Below the pieces are notes generated by a model. It was not told the DNA's origin and made no database searches. It saw nothing but the letters and a program-made list of their open reading frames with translations. A program made the position numbers and the translations under genes. Positions 53,999-64,000 of a DNA stretch of 64,000 nt are shown here, one piece after another. The stretch is taken from contig NZ_CP014222.1 of the NCBI RefSeq assembly GCF_000969645.2, positions 2,855,740 to 2,919,739 on the forward strand. Direction: 5' to 3'. Origin of the DNA: Janthinobacterium sp. B9-8 (GTDB lineage: Bacteria; Pseudomonadota; Gammaproteobacteria; Burkholderiales; Chitinibacteraceae). Each line of letters opens with the position of its first letter. The stretch's first letter is position 1.

Positions 53999-55360
53999 TT
54001 ACTCGGCGTTCGCCTCAGCGCTCACAACTTTTGCAATACGCTCAGCCCAATCGCGGGCAATGACCATATCAATATGCTCAACCATCACCCGTACTACCGG
54101 CTCGGTGCCTGAAGGACGCAGTAAAACACGACCATCTTCACCCATTGCAGCCTCTGCCTTGCTCACTTCGGCCTTGATAAGCTCCGAAGCATGGCAATCA
54201 AAGCCTTTAGCGATACGCACGTTTTTGAGCACTTGTGTCGATAGCACCAGATCATGACAATACTGAGCCAGCGTCTTGCCGCTTTCTTTTAAGGCTTGCA
54301 ACACTTGCAGGGCCGACACAATACCGTCCCCAGTGGAGTGTTTATCAAGACACAGCAAATGCCCCGAGCCTTCTCCGCCCACCAGCCAGTTATTGGCCAG
54401 CAGCTTTTCTAGCACATAACGATCACCAACTTTAGCTCGCTCAAAACCAATACCCCGCGCTTTTAAGCCATTTTCAACGCCTAAGTTGGTCATCAAAGTA
54501 CCCACCACGCCAGCACCTAAAGTACCTTTATCCTGGCGATAGCAAGCCAGCGCATAGAGCAATTGATCGCCGTCGACAATCGTGCCATCCCGATCGATCA
54601 TAATCAGACGATCGCCATCACCATCGAGTGAAATCCCAAAATCTGCACCTTCAGCCAGTACCGCTTTGCGCGCTGTTTCGGGGTGAGTGGCTCCAACTTC
54701 TTCGTTAATATTGTAACCATTCGGTGCCACACCGATCTTGATCACTTCTGCACCCAACTCATGAAATACATGCGGGGCAATATCATAAGTTGCACCGTGA
54801 GCACAATCAACCACCAGCTTTAAGCCACGCAAATCCAGCTCATTTGGAAAAGTGGATTTACAAAACTCGATATAGCGACCTGCTGCATCGTCTACACGCC
54901 AGGATTTACCAATGCGCTTGGGCGACACGCAAGGCTGGTTTTCATCGATTGCTGCTTCAATTGCTAATTCCACATCATCAGCCAGCTTTTTACCGCCTGC
55001 ACCAAAAAACTTAATTCCATTATCGTGATAAGGGTTGTGCGATGCAGAAATCACAACACCCGCAGATAACCGTAGCGCACGAGTCAGATAAGCGATGCCT
55101 GGAGTAGGCAAAGGGCCGGTCAGGTAAACATCAACACCAGCGGCATTTAAACCCGCTTGTAACGCGGCCTCCAGCATATAGCCTGACACACGGGTATCTT
55201 TACCGATCAGTACCGCTGCATGATCCCCATTGCCACGCTTACTCTCTGCGGCAAGTACTTTGCCTGCGGCATAGCCCAGCTTCATCGCAAACTCAGGAGT
55301 AATCGGGTATTCACCCACCAAACCACGTACACCATCTGTTCCAAAATACTTGCGACCCAT
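53999..55360 (-). CDS. glmM: Phosphoglucosamine mutase
   Basis: A 453-residue enzyme converting glucosamine 6-phosphate to glucosamine 1-phosphate for UDP-GlcNAc and so for peptidoglycan and LPS. The phosphoserine loop is [20 protein letters not shown] (Ser near residue 104), the metal-binding loop [13 protein letters not shown], the sugar loop GGEGSGHL and phosphate loop [15 protein letters not shown]. Length and order are standard. It lies downstream of folP after 81 bases, as in E. coli. Confidence 0.97.
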   Translation of the reverse strand: MGRKYFGTDGVRGLVGEYPITPEFAMKLGYAAGKVLAAESKRGNGDHAAVLIGKDTRVSGYMLEAALQAGLNAAGVDVYLTGPLPTPGIAYLTRALRLSAGVVISASHNPYHDNGIKFFGAGGKKLADDVELAIEAAIDENQPCVSPKRIGKSWRVDDAAGRYIEFCKSTFPNELDLRGLKLVVDCAHGATYDIAPHVFHELGAEVIKIGVAPNGYNINEEVGATHPETARKAVLAEGADFGISLDGDGDRLIMIDRDGTIVDGDQLLYALACYRQDKGTLGAGVVGTLMTNLGVENGLKARGIGFERAKVGDRYVLEKLLANNWLVGGEGSGHLLCLDKHSTGDGIVSALQVLQALKESGKTLAQYCHDLVLSTQVLKNVRIAKGFDCHASELIKAEVSKAEAAMGEDGRVLLRPSGTEPVVRVMVEHIDMVIARDWAERIAKVVSAEANAE

Positions 55361-55441
55361 TCTTCACCCCAATGATTAATATGTATTTTGACTCACCTTT
55401 AGCAGGAGAGTATTGCTCAATAACAAACTACTAACTGGCAA

Positions 55442-56266
55442 CTATTGTAAGGCATGCCAAATCTTTAAAGCATCCACTGTTTCCCTCACATCATGAACCC
55501 GAATTACCGCAGAACCTGCTTGTGCAGCCATCAACGCCGCAGCAATACTGGCAGGCATTCTGTCCGCCACGGCCTGACCAGTAATTTGGCCCAGCATACT
55601 TTTACGTGAAACCCCAATCAATAAAGGCGTTGCTAACTGACCCAGCAAATCTGGCAGGGCTTTAAACAAAGCGATATTGTGCTCCAGCGTTTTACCAAAA
55701 CCAAACCCCGGATCAAGTAATAAGCGATGATGTGAGATCCCAGCCGCTAAAGCAGCATCGCGCCTTGCCGCTAAATAAGCCGACACTTGCACTACCACAT
55801 CCAGATAATTAGGCGTGGCTTGCATATTATGCGGATCCCCTTGCATATGCATCAGGCAAATTGCCGCATTACTTTGGGCAACCAGCTCCAAAGCGCCTTT
55901 ATCTTCCAGCGCAGAAATATCATTCACCAAATCAACGCCAGCATCTAGCGCTGCACGCATCACCACCGCTTTACGCGTATCAATAGATATGGGCACATTA
56001 AAGCTTTGTAGCGCTTTAATCACCGGGATCACCCGGCTTGTTTCTTCATCAGCAGGCACAAAAGCTGCACCTGGCCGGGTTGATTCGCCGCCGATATCCA
56101 GGATATCGGCACCATCAGCCAGTAGTTTTTCTGCATGGGCTAAAGCCGCATTAATTTGACAGTAATGCCCGCCGTCCGAAAAAGAATCGGGTGTGATATT
56201 CACAATTCCCATTAAGAGTGGGCGCTGCAAATCTAGCATAAAACGTCCGCATTGCAGTTTTTGCAT
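55442..56266 (-). CDS. folP: Dihydropteroate synthase
   Basis: A 274-residue folate enzyme joining 4-aminobenzoate to dihydropterin pyrophosphate; the target of sulfonamides. ATG at 56266 is chosen as AAGGA lies 5 bases before it. The pterin site is PLLMGIVNITPDSFSDGGHY and DILDIGGESTRPGAAFVPAD; LLDPGFGFGKTLEHNIALFK holds the conserved phosphate/Lys region and IGVSRKSMLGQITGQA the late motif. It follows ftsH, with a strong terminator between them. Confidence 0.97.
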   Translation of the reverse strand: MQKLQCGRFMLDLQRPLLMGIVNITPDSFSDGGHYCQINAALAHAEKLLADGADILDIGGESTRPGAAFVPADEETSRVIPVIKALQSFNVPISIDTRKAVVMRAALDAGVDLVNDISALEDKGALELVAQSNAAICLMHMQGDPHNMQATPNYLDVVVQVSAYLAARRDAALAAGISHHRLLLDPGFGFGKTLEHNIALFKALPDLLGQLATPLLIGVSRKSMLGQITGQAVADRMPASIAAALMAAQAGSAVIRVHDVRETVDALKIWHALQ

Positions 56267-56328
56267 TTTATTCCTTGTTGTTAAATTTTCCGCAACAATG
56301 GCCAAAGCACTTATTCGGTGAATTTGGC

Positions 56329-56358
56329 AAAAAAAAAGCGGCCTATAAATTAGGCCGC
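56329..56358 (-). terminator. Terminator downstream of ftsH
   Basis: Stem GCGGCCTA/TAGGCCGC and nine T on the minus strand. It separates ftsH from folP, so folP-glmM probably has a promoter in the following 60 bases. Confidence 0.85.
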
Positions 56359-56384
56359 CTATTTTATTGATCACTATTGAGCAA

Positions 56385-58304
56385 TTAAGCTTCTGTTGCT
56401 GGTGTAGTAATCACAGGTGTTGCTGGTGCTTCACCACTTGGACGATCGCCGCCACTGGGTGTATTTGGCTTCACAGGCAAAGCCTTAGGTGGCTTTGGTG
56501 TACGGCCTTGCATGATGTCTTCAATCTGCTCTGCATCAATGGTTTCCCATTCCAGCAAGGCTGCGGTCATGGCTTCGACTTTATCGCGATTCTCTTCAAG
56601 CAAGCGACGGGCTAAGCCGTATTGCTCATCGATAATGCGGCGAATTTCAGCATCTACCTGCATCATGGTCGCTTCAGACATATTCTTATGCGTCGTTACC
56701 GAGCGGCCCAAGAATACTTCGCCTTCGTTTTCGCCATAAACCATCGGGCCTAAAGCATCGGTCATGCCGTAACGAGTCACCATATCGCGTGCTAATGAAG
56801 TAGCACGTTCAAAGTCATTCGATGCGCCTGTCGTCATCTGATTCATAAACAATTCTTCGGCAATACGGCCACCAAACAGAATTGCAATTCTATCCATCAG
56901 ATAACCACGATCATAAGCATAGCGATCGGCTTCTGGTAGCTGCATCGTTACACCCAGCGCACGGCCACGTGGAATAATAGTCACTTTATGCACAGGATCA
57001 GATTTAGGCAAGAGCTTAGCCACTACCGCATGACCCGATTCGTGGTACGCGGTATTGGTTTTTTCTTCTTCACTCATGACCATAGAGCGACGCTCCGACC
57101 CCATCATGATTTTATCTTTAGCCGATTCAAAATCGTCCATATCAACCAGACGCTTCACACGGCGAGCAGCAAACAACGCCGCTTCATTCACCAAGTTAGC
57201 CAAATCAGCACCAGAGAACCCTGGTGTACCACGCGCAATCACCTGGGCATCGACATCATTAGAGATCGGTACTTTGCGCATATGCACGCCAAGGATCTGC
57301 TCGCGACCACGAATATCCGGCAATGACACCATGACTTGGCGATCGAAACGACCTGGACGCAGCAAAGCAGGATCAAGCACATCAGGACGGTTGGTTGCCG
57401 CAATCACCATAATGCCGGAATTGCCTTCAAAACCATCCATCTCAACCAGCATCTGGTTCAGTGTTTGCTCGCGTTCATCATTACCACCGCCCATACCGGC
57501 ACCGCGCTGACGACCCACCGCATCAATTTCATCGATAAAGATAATGCAAGGCGCATTTTTCTTAGCGTTTTCAAACATATCACGAACACGGGCAGCACCC
57601 ACGCCCACGAACATTTCAACGAAATCTGAACCAGAGATGCTAAAGAACGGTACTTTGGCTTCGCCAGCAATCGCCTTAGCCAGCAAGGTTTTACCCGTCC
57701 CCGGAGGGCCTACCAGCAAGATACCGCGTGGCATGCGGCCACCTAAGCTTTGATATTTGCTAGGATCACGCAGGTAATCAACGATTTCTGATACATCAGC
57801 CTTGGCTTCATCGCAGCCAGCTACATCAGCAAAGGTAATCACATTGGTCGCTTCATCTAACAAGCGCGCCTTTGATTTACCAAAGCTAAATGCACCGCCT
57901 TTACCGCCGCCTTGCATCTGACGCATAAAGAACACCCACACACCAATCAATAGCAGCATAGGGAACCAATTGATGAATAAATTCATCAAGAAGCTCGGCT
58001 CTTCTTCAGCCTTTGCTGCAAACTTCACGTTGTGCTTGATCAGCGTATCAACCATACGGAAATCAAAAGGAGCCAGTGTAGAGAATGCCGTGCCGTCGTT
58101 ACGCTTGCCTTTAATAATCTGGCCGCGAATCGGGTTGCCCTCGATTTCTGCACTAGCAATACGATCAGCCTCTACATCGGCCATAAATTGCGAATACGCC
58201 ACTTGCCCACTTGCTTCTTGCTTGCGGGAAAATTGATTAAAGACTGTCATTAGTACCAGACCAATGACGAGCCAGATGGCGATGTTCTTGCCGAGATTGT
58301 TCAC
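56385..58304 (-). CDS. ftsH: ATP-dependent zinc metalloprotease FtsH
   Basis: A 639-residue membrane-bound AAA+ protease that degrades sigma-32, LpxC and unassembled membrane proteins. Two membrane segments near the N-terminus ([18 protein letters not shown] and [11 protein letters not shown]), Walker [21 protein letters not shown], Walker [15 protein letters not shown], the second region of homology [20 protein letters not shown] and the zinc site HESGH (about residue 420) are intact. The C-terminal tail is Pro/Thr-rich. It lies upstream of folP and downstream of rlmE, as in E. coli. Confidence 0.98.
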   Translation of the reverse strand: MNNLGKNIAIWLVIGLVLMTVFNQFSRKQEASGQVAYSQFMADVEADRIASAEIEGNPIRGQIIKGKRNDGTAFSTLAPFDFRMVDTLIKHNVKFAAKAEEEPSFLMNLFINWFPMLLLIGVWVFFMRQMQGGGKGGAFSFGKSKARLLDEATNVITFADVAGCDEAKADVSEIVDYLRDPSKYQSLGGRMPRGILLVGPPGTGKTLLAKAIAGEAKVPFFSISGSDFVEMFVGVGAARVRDMFENAKKNAPCIIFIDEIDAVGRQRGAGMGGGNDEREQTLNQMLVEMDGFEGNSGIMVIAATNRPDVLDPALLRPGRFDRQVMVSLPDIRGREQILGVHMRKVPISNDVDAQVIARGTPGFSGADLANLVNEAALFAARRVKRLVDMDDFESAKDKIMMGSERRSMVMSEEEKTNTAYHESGHAVVAKLLPKSDPVHKVTIIPRGRALGVTMQLPEADRYAYDRGYLMDRIAILFGGRIAEELFMNQMTTGASNDFERATSLARDMVTRYGMTDALGPMVYGENEGEVFLGRSVTTHKNMSEATMMQVDAEIRRIIDEQYGLARRLLEENRDKVEAMTAALLEWETIDAEQIEDIMQGRTPKPPKALPVKPNTPSGGDRPSGEAPATPVITTPATEA

Positions 58305-58419
58305 GGCGCTACTCCTGATTATCCCCGAGGGGATGAAAGAAAAAATTCTACGCGTTTAGGTTTAATAAGCTGTTGGCTTAACACTACCTGCTACAGGCAC
58401 TGAAATCCAATATGCTCTA

Positions 58420-59040
58420 TCAGGCTTTTTTCTGCTTGCCGAGCAAATAAGTTTCATTGCTACGATCACGCGAAGCCTTAGGGTTACGGGTTACCACACT
58501 GGAAAATGTCTCACGCATGGCAGACATATATTCGGTAAAACCATAACCTTGGAATACCTTGACCAGAAAATGCCCATTTGGTTTCAATTGCTCACGAACA
58601 AAATCTAAGGCCAGCTCACATAAAAGCATACTACGAGCCTGATCCATTACCGCATTACCCGTTATATTGGGGGCCATATCACAAATCACAAGGTCTACCT
58701 GACGACCAGCGAGTAATTCTGTGTAGTGAGCCAGTACTTCTTCATCACGGAAATCACCCTGAATAAAGTCCACGCCACGGATCGGCGTCATATCCAGTAA
58801 GTCTAGCGCAAAAACGCGACCAGACTCACCTACATTCTGACTAGCGACTTGCGACCAGCTTCCGGGCGCAGCGCCAAGATCAGCCACCCACAGGCCTTGT
58901 TTGAATAACTTATCTTTTTCATTAATCTCAAGCAGTTTATAAGCAGCGCGCGCGCGGTAGCCTTCTTTTTTTGCCTGATGAACATAATGATCGTTGACGT
59001 GTTCCTTCATCCACGCATTACTGGAATTGCTACGAGCCAT
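58420..59040 (-). CDS. rlmE: 23S rRNA (uridine-2'-O-)methyltransferase
   Basis: A 206-residue FtsJ/RrmJ enzyme that methylates U2552 in the ribosomal A loop. SAM-binding motif I is GLWVADLGAAPGSWSQVAS; catalytic K-D-K-E members are in RAAYKLLEINEKDK (Lys), DLVICDMAPNITGN (Asp) and GHFLVKVFQGYGF (Lys). Length fits E. coli RlmE (209). It is divergent from yhbY, with 37 bases between. Confidence 0.97.
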   Translation of the reverse strand: MARSNSSNAWMKEHVNDHYVHQAKKEGYRARAAYKLLEINEKDKLFKQGLWVADLGAAPGSWSQVASQNVGESGRVFALDLLDMTPIRGVDFIQGDFRDEEVLAHYTELLAGRQVDLVICDMAPNITGNAVMDQARSMLLCELALDFVREQLKPNGHFLVKVFQGYGFTEYMSAMRETFSSVVTRNPKASRDRSNETYLLGKQKKA

Positions 59041-59077
59041 GAGGTAAAATTGCCTGTTTAGTCAAGGATTTGAAACA

Positions 59078-59392
59078 ATGGAACTCACATCGGATCAGCG
59101 TCGCCATCTAAAAAGTTTGGCTCATCATATCGATCCAGTCGTAATGATCGGCAATAATGGCTTGGCAGACGCGGTAATCCGCGAGATTGCTGTTAATTTA
59201 GACGCGCACGAACTCATTAAAATCCGAGTTCTGGGTGATGATCGCGCTCTGCGTGAAGAATACCTGCAAAAGATCTGTTCTGAACTAGGTGCATCTGCCG
59301 TTCAACACATTGGCAAGCTGTTAGTGATCTATCGCGCATCAAATAGCGATAAGCCACGGATCGTACTACCCAAGGCAAAAAAAGCCAAATAA
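59078..59392 (+). CDS. yhbY: Ribosome assembly RNA-binding protein YhbY
   Basis: A 104-residue CRM-domain protein that binds pre-50S particles. The conserved GNNG-type loop is in IDPVVMIGNNGLADAVIREI, followed by HELIKIRVLGDDRALREEYL. It is divergent from rlmE, as in E. coli, where the two share a promoter region. A terminator follows. Confidence 0.95.
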   Translation: MELTSDQRRHLKSLAHHIDPVVMIGNNGLADAVIREIAVNLDAHELIKIRVLGDDRALREEYLQKICSELGASAVQHIGKLLVIYRASNSDKPRIVLPKAKKAK

Positions 59393-59408
59393 ACGGGTTT
59401 TACATGTA

Positions 59409-59436
59409 TTAGGGCGGCTTAGGTCGCCCTAATCTT
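59409..59436 (+). terminator. Terminator downstream of yhbY
   Basis: Stem TTAGGGCG/CGCCCTAA followed by TCTTTG. It lies between the convergent genes yhbY and the DUF4149 gene and may act in both directions. Confidence 0.65.
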
Positions 59437-59450
59437 TGCGCCATGATGAC

Positions 59451-59894
59451 TTAACGGTCACCATCAGACCAAATGTAAATTATACCAAACACACTCTGCA
59501 AAAGATAAATCAAGCTGGAAATGGTATGCCACTGAGCCAGACCACCGCCAAACATCCCTTCCGCAGCAGTGCTTACAGCAGGCTTTAAACTGGCAATCAG
59601 CGGAAAGATAGCAAACTGATTAACCAGCGTGCATAACAACATCCCCATTACCAGCCAGAATTTTCCACTCTGTAATCCGCGCATACCCATTTGCCAAACC
59701 CACCAAATGGCCAGATACACACCTGCAACAATCCCCACCCAGCCAATCGCGTGAAATAGCTTGCCTGCAACCATGCCTGCCGTGGCTTTATCTAAGCCAG
59801 CAAACAGCGCAGGCGCTGCGATCACACCAATGGTCCACATACCGCCAATCCACAGCACGGTGAGGAGGTTTTTTAAACCTGAACCTAAGCCCAT
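59451..59894 (-). CDS. DUF4149 family membrane protein (147 aa)
   Basis: A 147-residue inner-membrane protein with four hydrophobic segments: NLLTVLWIGGMWTIGVIAAP, AIGWVGIVAGVYLAIWWVWQ, SGKFWLVMGMLLCTLVNQFA and IYLLQSVFGIIYIW. The WIGGMWTIGVIAAPALFA start is the DUF4149 (CopD-like) signature. The family is found beside greA/yhbY/rlmE in betaproteobacteria. Function is unknown. Confidence 0.85.
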   Translation of the reverse strand: MGLGSGLKNLLTVLWIGGMWTIGVIAAPALFAGLDKATAGMVAGKLFHAIGWVGIVAGVYLAIWWVWQMGMRGLQSGKFWLVMGMLLCTLVNQFAIFPLIASLKPAVSTAAEGMFGGGLAQWHTISSLIYLLQSVFGIIYIWSDGDR

Positions 59895-60036
59895 TGCGTT
59901 TCCAGATAAAAAAGCAGTTAAACAATGTTGCGTGAAGCCTAAGGCTGAGCAAAAAAACTAAAAACCGACATTTATATTTATAAATGAAGGTTTAAAGCCC
60001 TTTCCTGGCAAAGCAAACTAGGCTTCGCAGCCATCT

Positions 60037-60519
60037 TTAAATGTATTTAACATCGAGAACTTCATACTCACGAATCCCGCCAGGCGCCATCACTTCGGCT
60101 ACATCACCAGCATATTTGCCGATCAGTGCACGCGCAATTGGGCTGGATACGGAGATTTTAAATTCTTTGATTTCAGCTTCTTCATCACCGACGATCTGGT
60201 AAGTGACTTTGTTGCTAGTTTCTAAGTCTTCCAGATCAACCGTCGCGCCAAACACCACTCGGCCTTCGGCGGTTTCGGCAAGGCTGGCCGGCTCGATCAG
60301 CTGGGCATTAGAAAGCTTACTTTCCAGCTCAGCAATACGGCCTTCAACAAAGCCCTGCCTTTCTTTCGCTGCATCATACTCAGCGTTTTCTGATAAATCG
60401 CCGTGCGAACGTGCTTCGGCAATCGCTGCAATCACTGACGGGCGCTCTACGCTCTTGAGGTTTTGCAGTTCGGCTTTTAGTTTTACCGCACCTTGTACGG
60501 TGAGCGGAATTTTTATCAT
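60037..60519 (-). CDS. greA: Transcription elongation factor GreA
   Basis: A 160-residue factor that makes stalled RNA polymerase cleave back-tracked transcripts. The N-terminal coiled coil ([20 protein letters not shown], then [20 protein letters not shown] with the conserved acidic tip D-x-x-E) and the C-terminal FKBP-like domain ([14 protein letters not shown]) are normal. ATG at 60519 (MIKIPLT) gives the usual length; a frame from 60540 is less likely. It lies downstream of carB and two hairpins. Confidence 0.96.
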   Translation of the reverse strand: MIKIPLTVQGAVKLKAELQNLKSVERPSVIAAIAEARSHGDLSENAEYDAAKERQGFVEGRIAELESKLSNAQLIEPASLAETAEGRVVFGATVDLEDLETSNKVTYQIVGDEEAEIKEFKISVSSPIARALIGKYAGDVAEVMAPGGIREYEVLDVKYI

Positions 60520-60547
60520 TTCTTTACAGTCTCCATCCAAAAAGAAG

Positions 60548-60629
60548 AGCCGCCGTCACGAGTGGACGGCGGCTTTTACTTAAGTTCTTGTGAATGATAT
60601 TTCATCAGAATGAAACATCATTCAAGAAC
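60548..60629 (-). terminator. Two hairpins between carB and greA
   Basis: Near 60548-60574 stem AGCCGCCGTC/GACGGCGGCT is followed by a T-rich run on the minus strand, a likely terminator of carAB. A second, longer imperfect hairpin at 60584-60629 has GTTCTTG/CAAGAAC outer arms. Confidence 0.7.
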
Positions 60630-60645
60630 CTTAGGGCGTAAATTA

Positions 60646-63600
60646 TCAGTGTTTGATCGTACGATGCAAGCCCTGCAGATCATAAACTCGCATTTCACCC
60701 AAATCACGCATCCCGATACACGCCGCTTTTGCACCTGCAATCGTTGTAAACACAGGTAAGCGGGCCTTCATGGCTTCATGGCGAATCGAGTAAGAATCCT
60801 GAATGGCTTGGCGACGTTCATCGACAGTATTCACTATCATGCCAATTTCGCCATTCTTGATCATATCAACGATATGCGGACGTCCTTCGGTCACTTTATT
60901 CACGCTTTGCACCACAACACCCGCGCCGCTGATTTCTGCGGCCGTGCCCTTAGTGGCAAATACCTTAAAGCCAAGACCTGTTAATACTTTAGCGCACTCA
61001 ATTGCGCCTGTTTTATCCCCATCACGCACCGAGATAAATACATTGCCCTGAGTAGGTAAAGCAACACCAGCAGCAAGCTGTGATTTTACAAATGCTTCGG
61101 CAAAAGTATCGCCGACGCCCATCACTTCACCAGTTGATTTCATTTCCGGGCCAAGAATTGAATCTACGCCTGGGAATTTAATAAACGGGAACACGGCTTC
61201 TTTCACCGAGAAGTAAGGCGGAATCACTTCCTTAGTCATCCCTTGTGAAACAAGGCTCTGACCCGCCATACAACGCGCAGCGATCTTAGCAATCGGCAAG
61301 CTCGTGGCTTTTGATACATAAGGCACAGTACGGGACGCGCGTGGATTGACTTCCAGCACAAACACCACGGCATCATCACCCTTACCCTGAATCGCAAACT
61401 GCACATTCATCAGGCCAACCACGTTCAAGCCCTTAGCCATTAATACCGTCTGACGACGTAGCTCATCTTGAATTTCTTTCGACAAGCTAAATGGTGGCAA
61501 GGAGCATGCTGAGTCACCAGAGTGCACGCCAGCCTGTTCGATGTGCTCCATAATGCCGCCGATCAAGACATCGGTGCCATCACAAATTGCATCCACGTCT
61601 ACTTCAATCGCATCGTTCAGGAAGCGATCAAGCAACACAGGGCTGTCGTTCGATACTTTCACAGCTTCACGCATATAGCGCTCTAAATCTGACTGCTGGT
61701 GCACGATTTCCATCGCACGGCCGCCCAATACATAGGACGGACGAACCACTAGCGGGTAGCCAATTTCAGCGGCCAAAATCAAGGCATCGCGCTCATTACG
61801 TGCAGTGCGATTAGGCGGCTGACGCAGACCTAATTCATGCAATAACTTTTGGAAGCGTTCACGATCTTCTGCGGCATCGATCATATCTGGCGTCGTACCA
61901 ATAATCGGTACACCGTTGGCTTCGAGTGCGCGAGCTAATTTCAATGGCGTTTGGCCACCGTATTGCACGATCACGCCTTCAGGCTTTTCGATATTGACGA
62001 TTTCTAACACGTCTTCCAGTGTGAGCGGCTCAAAGTACAGACGATCCGAGGTATCGTAATCAGTCGATACGGTTTCCGGATTGCAGTTCACCATGATGGT
62101 TTCAAAGCCATCTTCACGCAGTGCCAGCGCCGCATGTACGCAGCAGTAATCAAACTCAATCCCTTGGCCGATACGATTTGGGCCACCGCCAAGAATCATA
62201 ATTTTGCGATTATTAGTCGGCTGCGCTTCGCACTCTTCTTCATAAGTCGAGTACATATAAGCGGTATCAGTAGAGAACTCGGCCGCACATGTATCCACAC
62301 GCTTATAAACAGGGCGGATTTTAAGTGCGTGGCGCGCTTTACGCACCGCGGCTTGGTCGGTATCTAGCAATGAGGCTAAACGACGATCAGAGAAGCCTTT
62401 ACGCTTAAGGCGACGCATGGTGGCATAGTCGATGGATTCAACCGACGTGCCACGAATCGCGTTTTCTTCGATTACAAGATCTTCGATCTGGCGCAGGAAC
62501 CAAGGATCAATCTTAGTCAGATTAAATACTTCGTCCATGCTCATGCCAACGCGGAAAGCATCGGCCACATACCAAATGCGCTCTGGGCCTGGATTTGCAA
62601 TTTCAGCTTCGATCAGGCTGCGATCTGTGGTCATTTCATCAAAACCAGACATGCCGGTTTCTAAGCCACGCAGGGCTTTTTGCATGGATTCTTGCACCGT
62701 GCGGCCAATCGCCATCACTTCGCCAACTGACTTCATTTGTGTTGTCAGTTTATTATTGGCTTGTGGGAATTTCTCGAAAGCAAAACGAGGAATTTTAGTC
62801 ACAACGTAGTCAATCGAAGGCTCAAACGAGGCCGGTGTTTTGCCACCAGTGATTTCGTTTTGCAATTCATCCAAAGTAAAGCCTACTGCCAGCTTGGCAG
62901 CCACTTTAGCAATAGGGAAACCCGTTGCTTTAGAGGCCAATGCTGAAGAGCGGCTGACGCGTGGATTCATTTCAATAACGATCATCTCGCCATTTTCTGG
63001 GTTAGTAGCAAACTGAACGTTTGAACCACCCGTATCCACGCCAATCTCACGCAATACCGCCAAAGAGGCGTTACGCATGATTTGGTATTCTTTATCGGTC
63101 AGCGTTTGCGCGGGGGCCACGGTGATCGAATCACCGGTATGCACGCCCATCGGATCAAAGTTTTCGATTGAGCAGATGATGATGCAATTGTCGGCGCGAT
63201 CGCGCACCACTTCCATCTCGTATTCTTTCCAGCCCAATACCGATTGCTCGATCAGCAATTCATTGGTTGGCGAGGCTTCAAAACCACGATCACAAATTTC
63301 GACGAACTCTTCACGGTTATAAGCAATACCACCGCCCGAGCCACCCATGGTAAACGAAGGGCGAATCAGCGTTGGATAGCCAACCGTCGCCTGCACTGCA
63401 AGCGCTTGTTCCATATTATGTGCAATGCCCGATTTAGGCGTAGACAGCCCAATCTTGGTCATTGCATCTTTAAATTTACCGCGATCTTCGGCCTTATCGA
63501 TGGCATCTGGTTTTGCACCAATCATTTCTACGTTGTACTTTTCCAATACACCGTGACGCCACAGATCCAGCGCACAATTCAATGCCGTCTGGCCGCCCAT

Positions 63601-63867
63601 CGTTGGCAGCAAGGCGCATGGACGCTCTTTCTCAATAATTTTTTCAACCATCTGCCAGGTAATTGGCTCGATGTAAGTCACATCCGCCATATTCGGGTCG
63701 GTCATGATGGTGGCAGGATTACTATTCACCAAAATAACGCGGTAACCCTCTTCACGTAGCGCCTTGCACGCTTGCGCTCCGGAATAGTCAAACTCACAAG
63801 CCTGGCCGATCACAATCGGACCAGCGCCAATAATCAGGATGCTTTTTAAATCTGTACGTTTTGGCAT
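60646..63867 (-). CDS. carB: Carbamoyl-phosphate synthase large subunit
   Basis: A 1073-residue subunit that makes carbamoyl phosphate for arginine and pyrimidine synthesis. ATG at 63867 ([20 protein letters not shown]) has GAGG upstream. The two homologous ATP-grasp halves are visible: the first has [20 protein letters not shown] and [20 protein letters not shown]; the second has [20 protein letters not shown] and [20 protein letters not shown]. The C-terminal MGS-like allosteric domain begins near residue 940 ([20 protein letters not shown]). Length equals E. coli CarB (1073). carA lies directly upstream. Confidence 0.98.
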   Translation of the reverse strand: MPKRTDLKSILIIGAGPIVIGQACEFDYSGAQACKALREEGYRVILVNSNPATIMTDPNMADVTYIEPITWQMVEKIIEKERPCALLPTMGGQTALNCALDLWRHGVLEKYNVEMIGAKPDAIDKAEDRGKFKDAMTKIGLSTPKSGIAHNMEQALAVQATVGYPTLIRPSFTMGGSGGGIAYNREEFVEICDRGFEASPTNELLIEQSVLGWKEYEMEVVRDRADNCIIICSIENFDPMGVHTGDSITVAPAQTLTDKEYQIMRNASLAVLREIGVDTGGSNVQFATNPENGEMIVIEMNPRVSRSSALASKATGFPIAKVAAKLAVGFTLDELQNEITGGKTPASFEPSIDYVVTKIPRFAFEKFPQANNKLTTQMKSVGEVMAIGRTVQESMQKALRGLETGMSGFDEMTTDRSLIEAEIANPGPERIWYVADAFRVGMSMDEVFNLTKIDPWFLRQIEDLVIEENAIRGTSVESIDYATMRRLKRKGFSDRRLASLLDTDQAAVRKARHALKIRPVYKRVDTCAAEFSTDTAYMYSTYEEECEAQPTNNRKIMILGGGPNRIGQGIEFDYCCVHAALALREDGFETIMVNCNPETVSTDYDTSDRLYFEPLTLEDVLEIVNIEKPEGVIVQYGGQTPLKLARALEANGVPIIGTTPDMIDAAEDRERFQKLLHELGLRQPPNRTARNERDALILAAEIGYPLVVRPSYVLGGRAMEIVHQQSDLERYMREAVKVSNDSPVLLDRFLNDAIEVDVDAICDGTDVLIGGIMEHIEQAGVHSGDSACSLPPFSLSKEIQDELRRQTVLMAKGLNVVGLMNVQFAIQGKGDDAVVFVLEVNPRASRTVPYVSKATSLPIAKIAARCMAGQSLVSQGMTKEVIPPYFSVKEAVFPFIKFPGVDSILGPEMKSTGEVMGVGDTFAEAFVKSQLAAGVALPTQGNVFISVRDGDKTGAIECAKVLTGLGFKVFATKGTAAEISGAGVVVQSVNKVTEGRPHIVDMIKNGEIGMIVNTVDERRQAIQDSYSIRHEAMKARLPVFTTIAGAKAACIGMRDLGEMRVYDLQGLHRTIKH

Positions 63868-63927
63868 TGCTCTACCCTCAAACCACTTTTCGCTAGGCTG
63901 TGCAACCAAAGCTGCACAGTACGCCCT

Positions 63928-64000
63928 TTACACTGCTGCTTTTTGATCGCGCATCAAGCCGATAAACTTATCAAATAGATAAGCCACATCGGTAGGCCCC
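63928..64000 (-). CDS. carA: Carbamoyl-phosphate synthase small subunit, 3' end only
   Basis: The frame enters from the right edge and ends at TAA 63928-63930. The 23 visible residues read GPTDVAYLFDKFIGLMRDQK then AAV, which is the C-terminus of CarA after the HPEASPGPxD glutaminase region. The gap to carB is 60 bases, in the usual carAB order. Confidence 0.9.
   Translation of the reverse strand, partial: GPTDVAYLFDKFIGLMRDQKAAV

Noticed and set aside
60778..63759. Plus-strand frames of 60-170 residues opposite carB
   Set aside because: They are shadows of a complete and highly conserved carB gene.
1..64000. CRISPR arrays, insertion sequences and rRNA genes
   Set aside because: No regularly spaced repeat array, transposase gene or rRNA segment was found on either strand.

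Overview
The window looks like a chromosomal segment of a betaproteobacterium, most likely of the order Neisseriales (an Iodobacter/Chromobacterium-type organism). This is inferred from gene content and order and was not searched. The signs are separate nuoC and nuoD genes, a DUF2818 gene closing the nuo operon, the order tpiA-secG-tRNA-Leu-nuoA..N, thrS-infC-rpmI-rplT-pheS-pheT-ihfA-merR, and a PEP-CTERM protein.

Positions 1 to about 20,400 are a prophage that runs off the left edge. Its late genes (minus strand, about 11,027 down to 1) combine a lambda-like head module (terminase GpA, gpW connector, portal, ClpP-type prohead protease, decoration protein D, capsid E, head-tail joining protein) with a P2-like tail and baseplate module (Z-like, V, W, J). 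The early genes (minus strand, 16,894 to 13,075) are a Cro-like regulator, a possible CII-like regulator and replication genes. A LexA-type CI repressor, a 48-residue ORF, an excisionase and a tyrosine integrase read on the plus strand. Three visibly AT-rich cargo genes do not belong to the phage core: a 222-residue HEPN-like ORF at 1576, a 438-residue FRG-domain protein at 11364-12680, and a 315-residue membrane protein at 19332-20279. They are the best candidates for undescribed phage-defence or superinfection-exclusion functions. The right end lies near tRNA-Pro(GGG). The left end and the lysis, tail-tube and tail-fibre genes are outside the window.

From 20,413 to 28,335 is a translation cluster on the minus strand: tRNA-Val(GAC), thrS, infC with a probable non-AUG start, rpmI, rplT, pheS, pheT, ihfA, a MerR-type regulator and tRNA-Pro. 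From 28,837 to 32,672 a plus-strand pair encodes a PEP-CTERM protein and a large secreted subtilase.

From 33,186 to 49,421 is the complete complex I operon (nuoA to nuoN, then DUF2818), preceded by tpiA, secG and tRNA-Leu(GAG). From 49,621 to 53,364 is pstSCAB, a phosphate ABC transporter without phoU. From 53,483 to 64,000 is a housekeeping block: a BON lipoprotein, glmM, folP, ftsH, rlmE, yhbY, a DUF4149 protein, greA, carB and the 3' end of carA. The order greA-yhbY-rlmE-ftsH-folP-glmM-secG-tRNA-Leu matches that of E. coli, with pstSCAB, the BON gene and tpiA interrupting it here.
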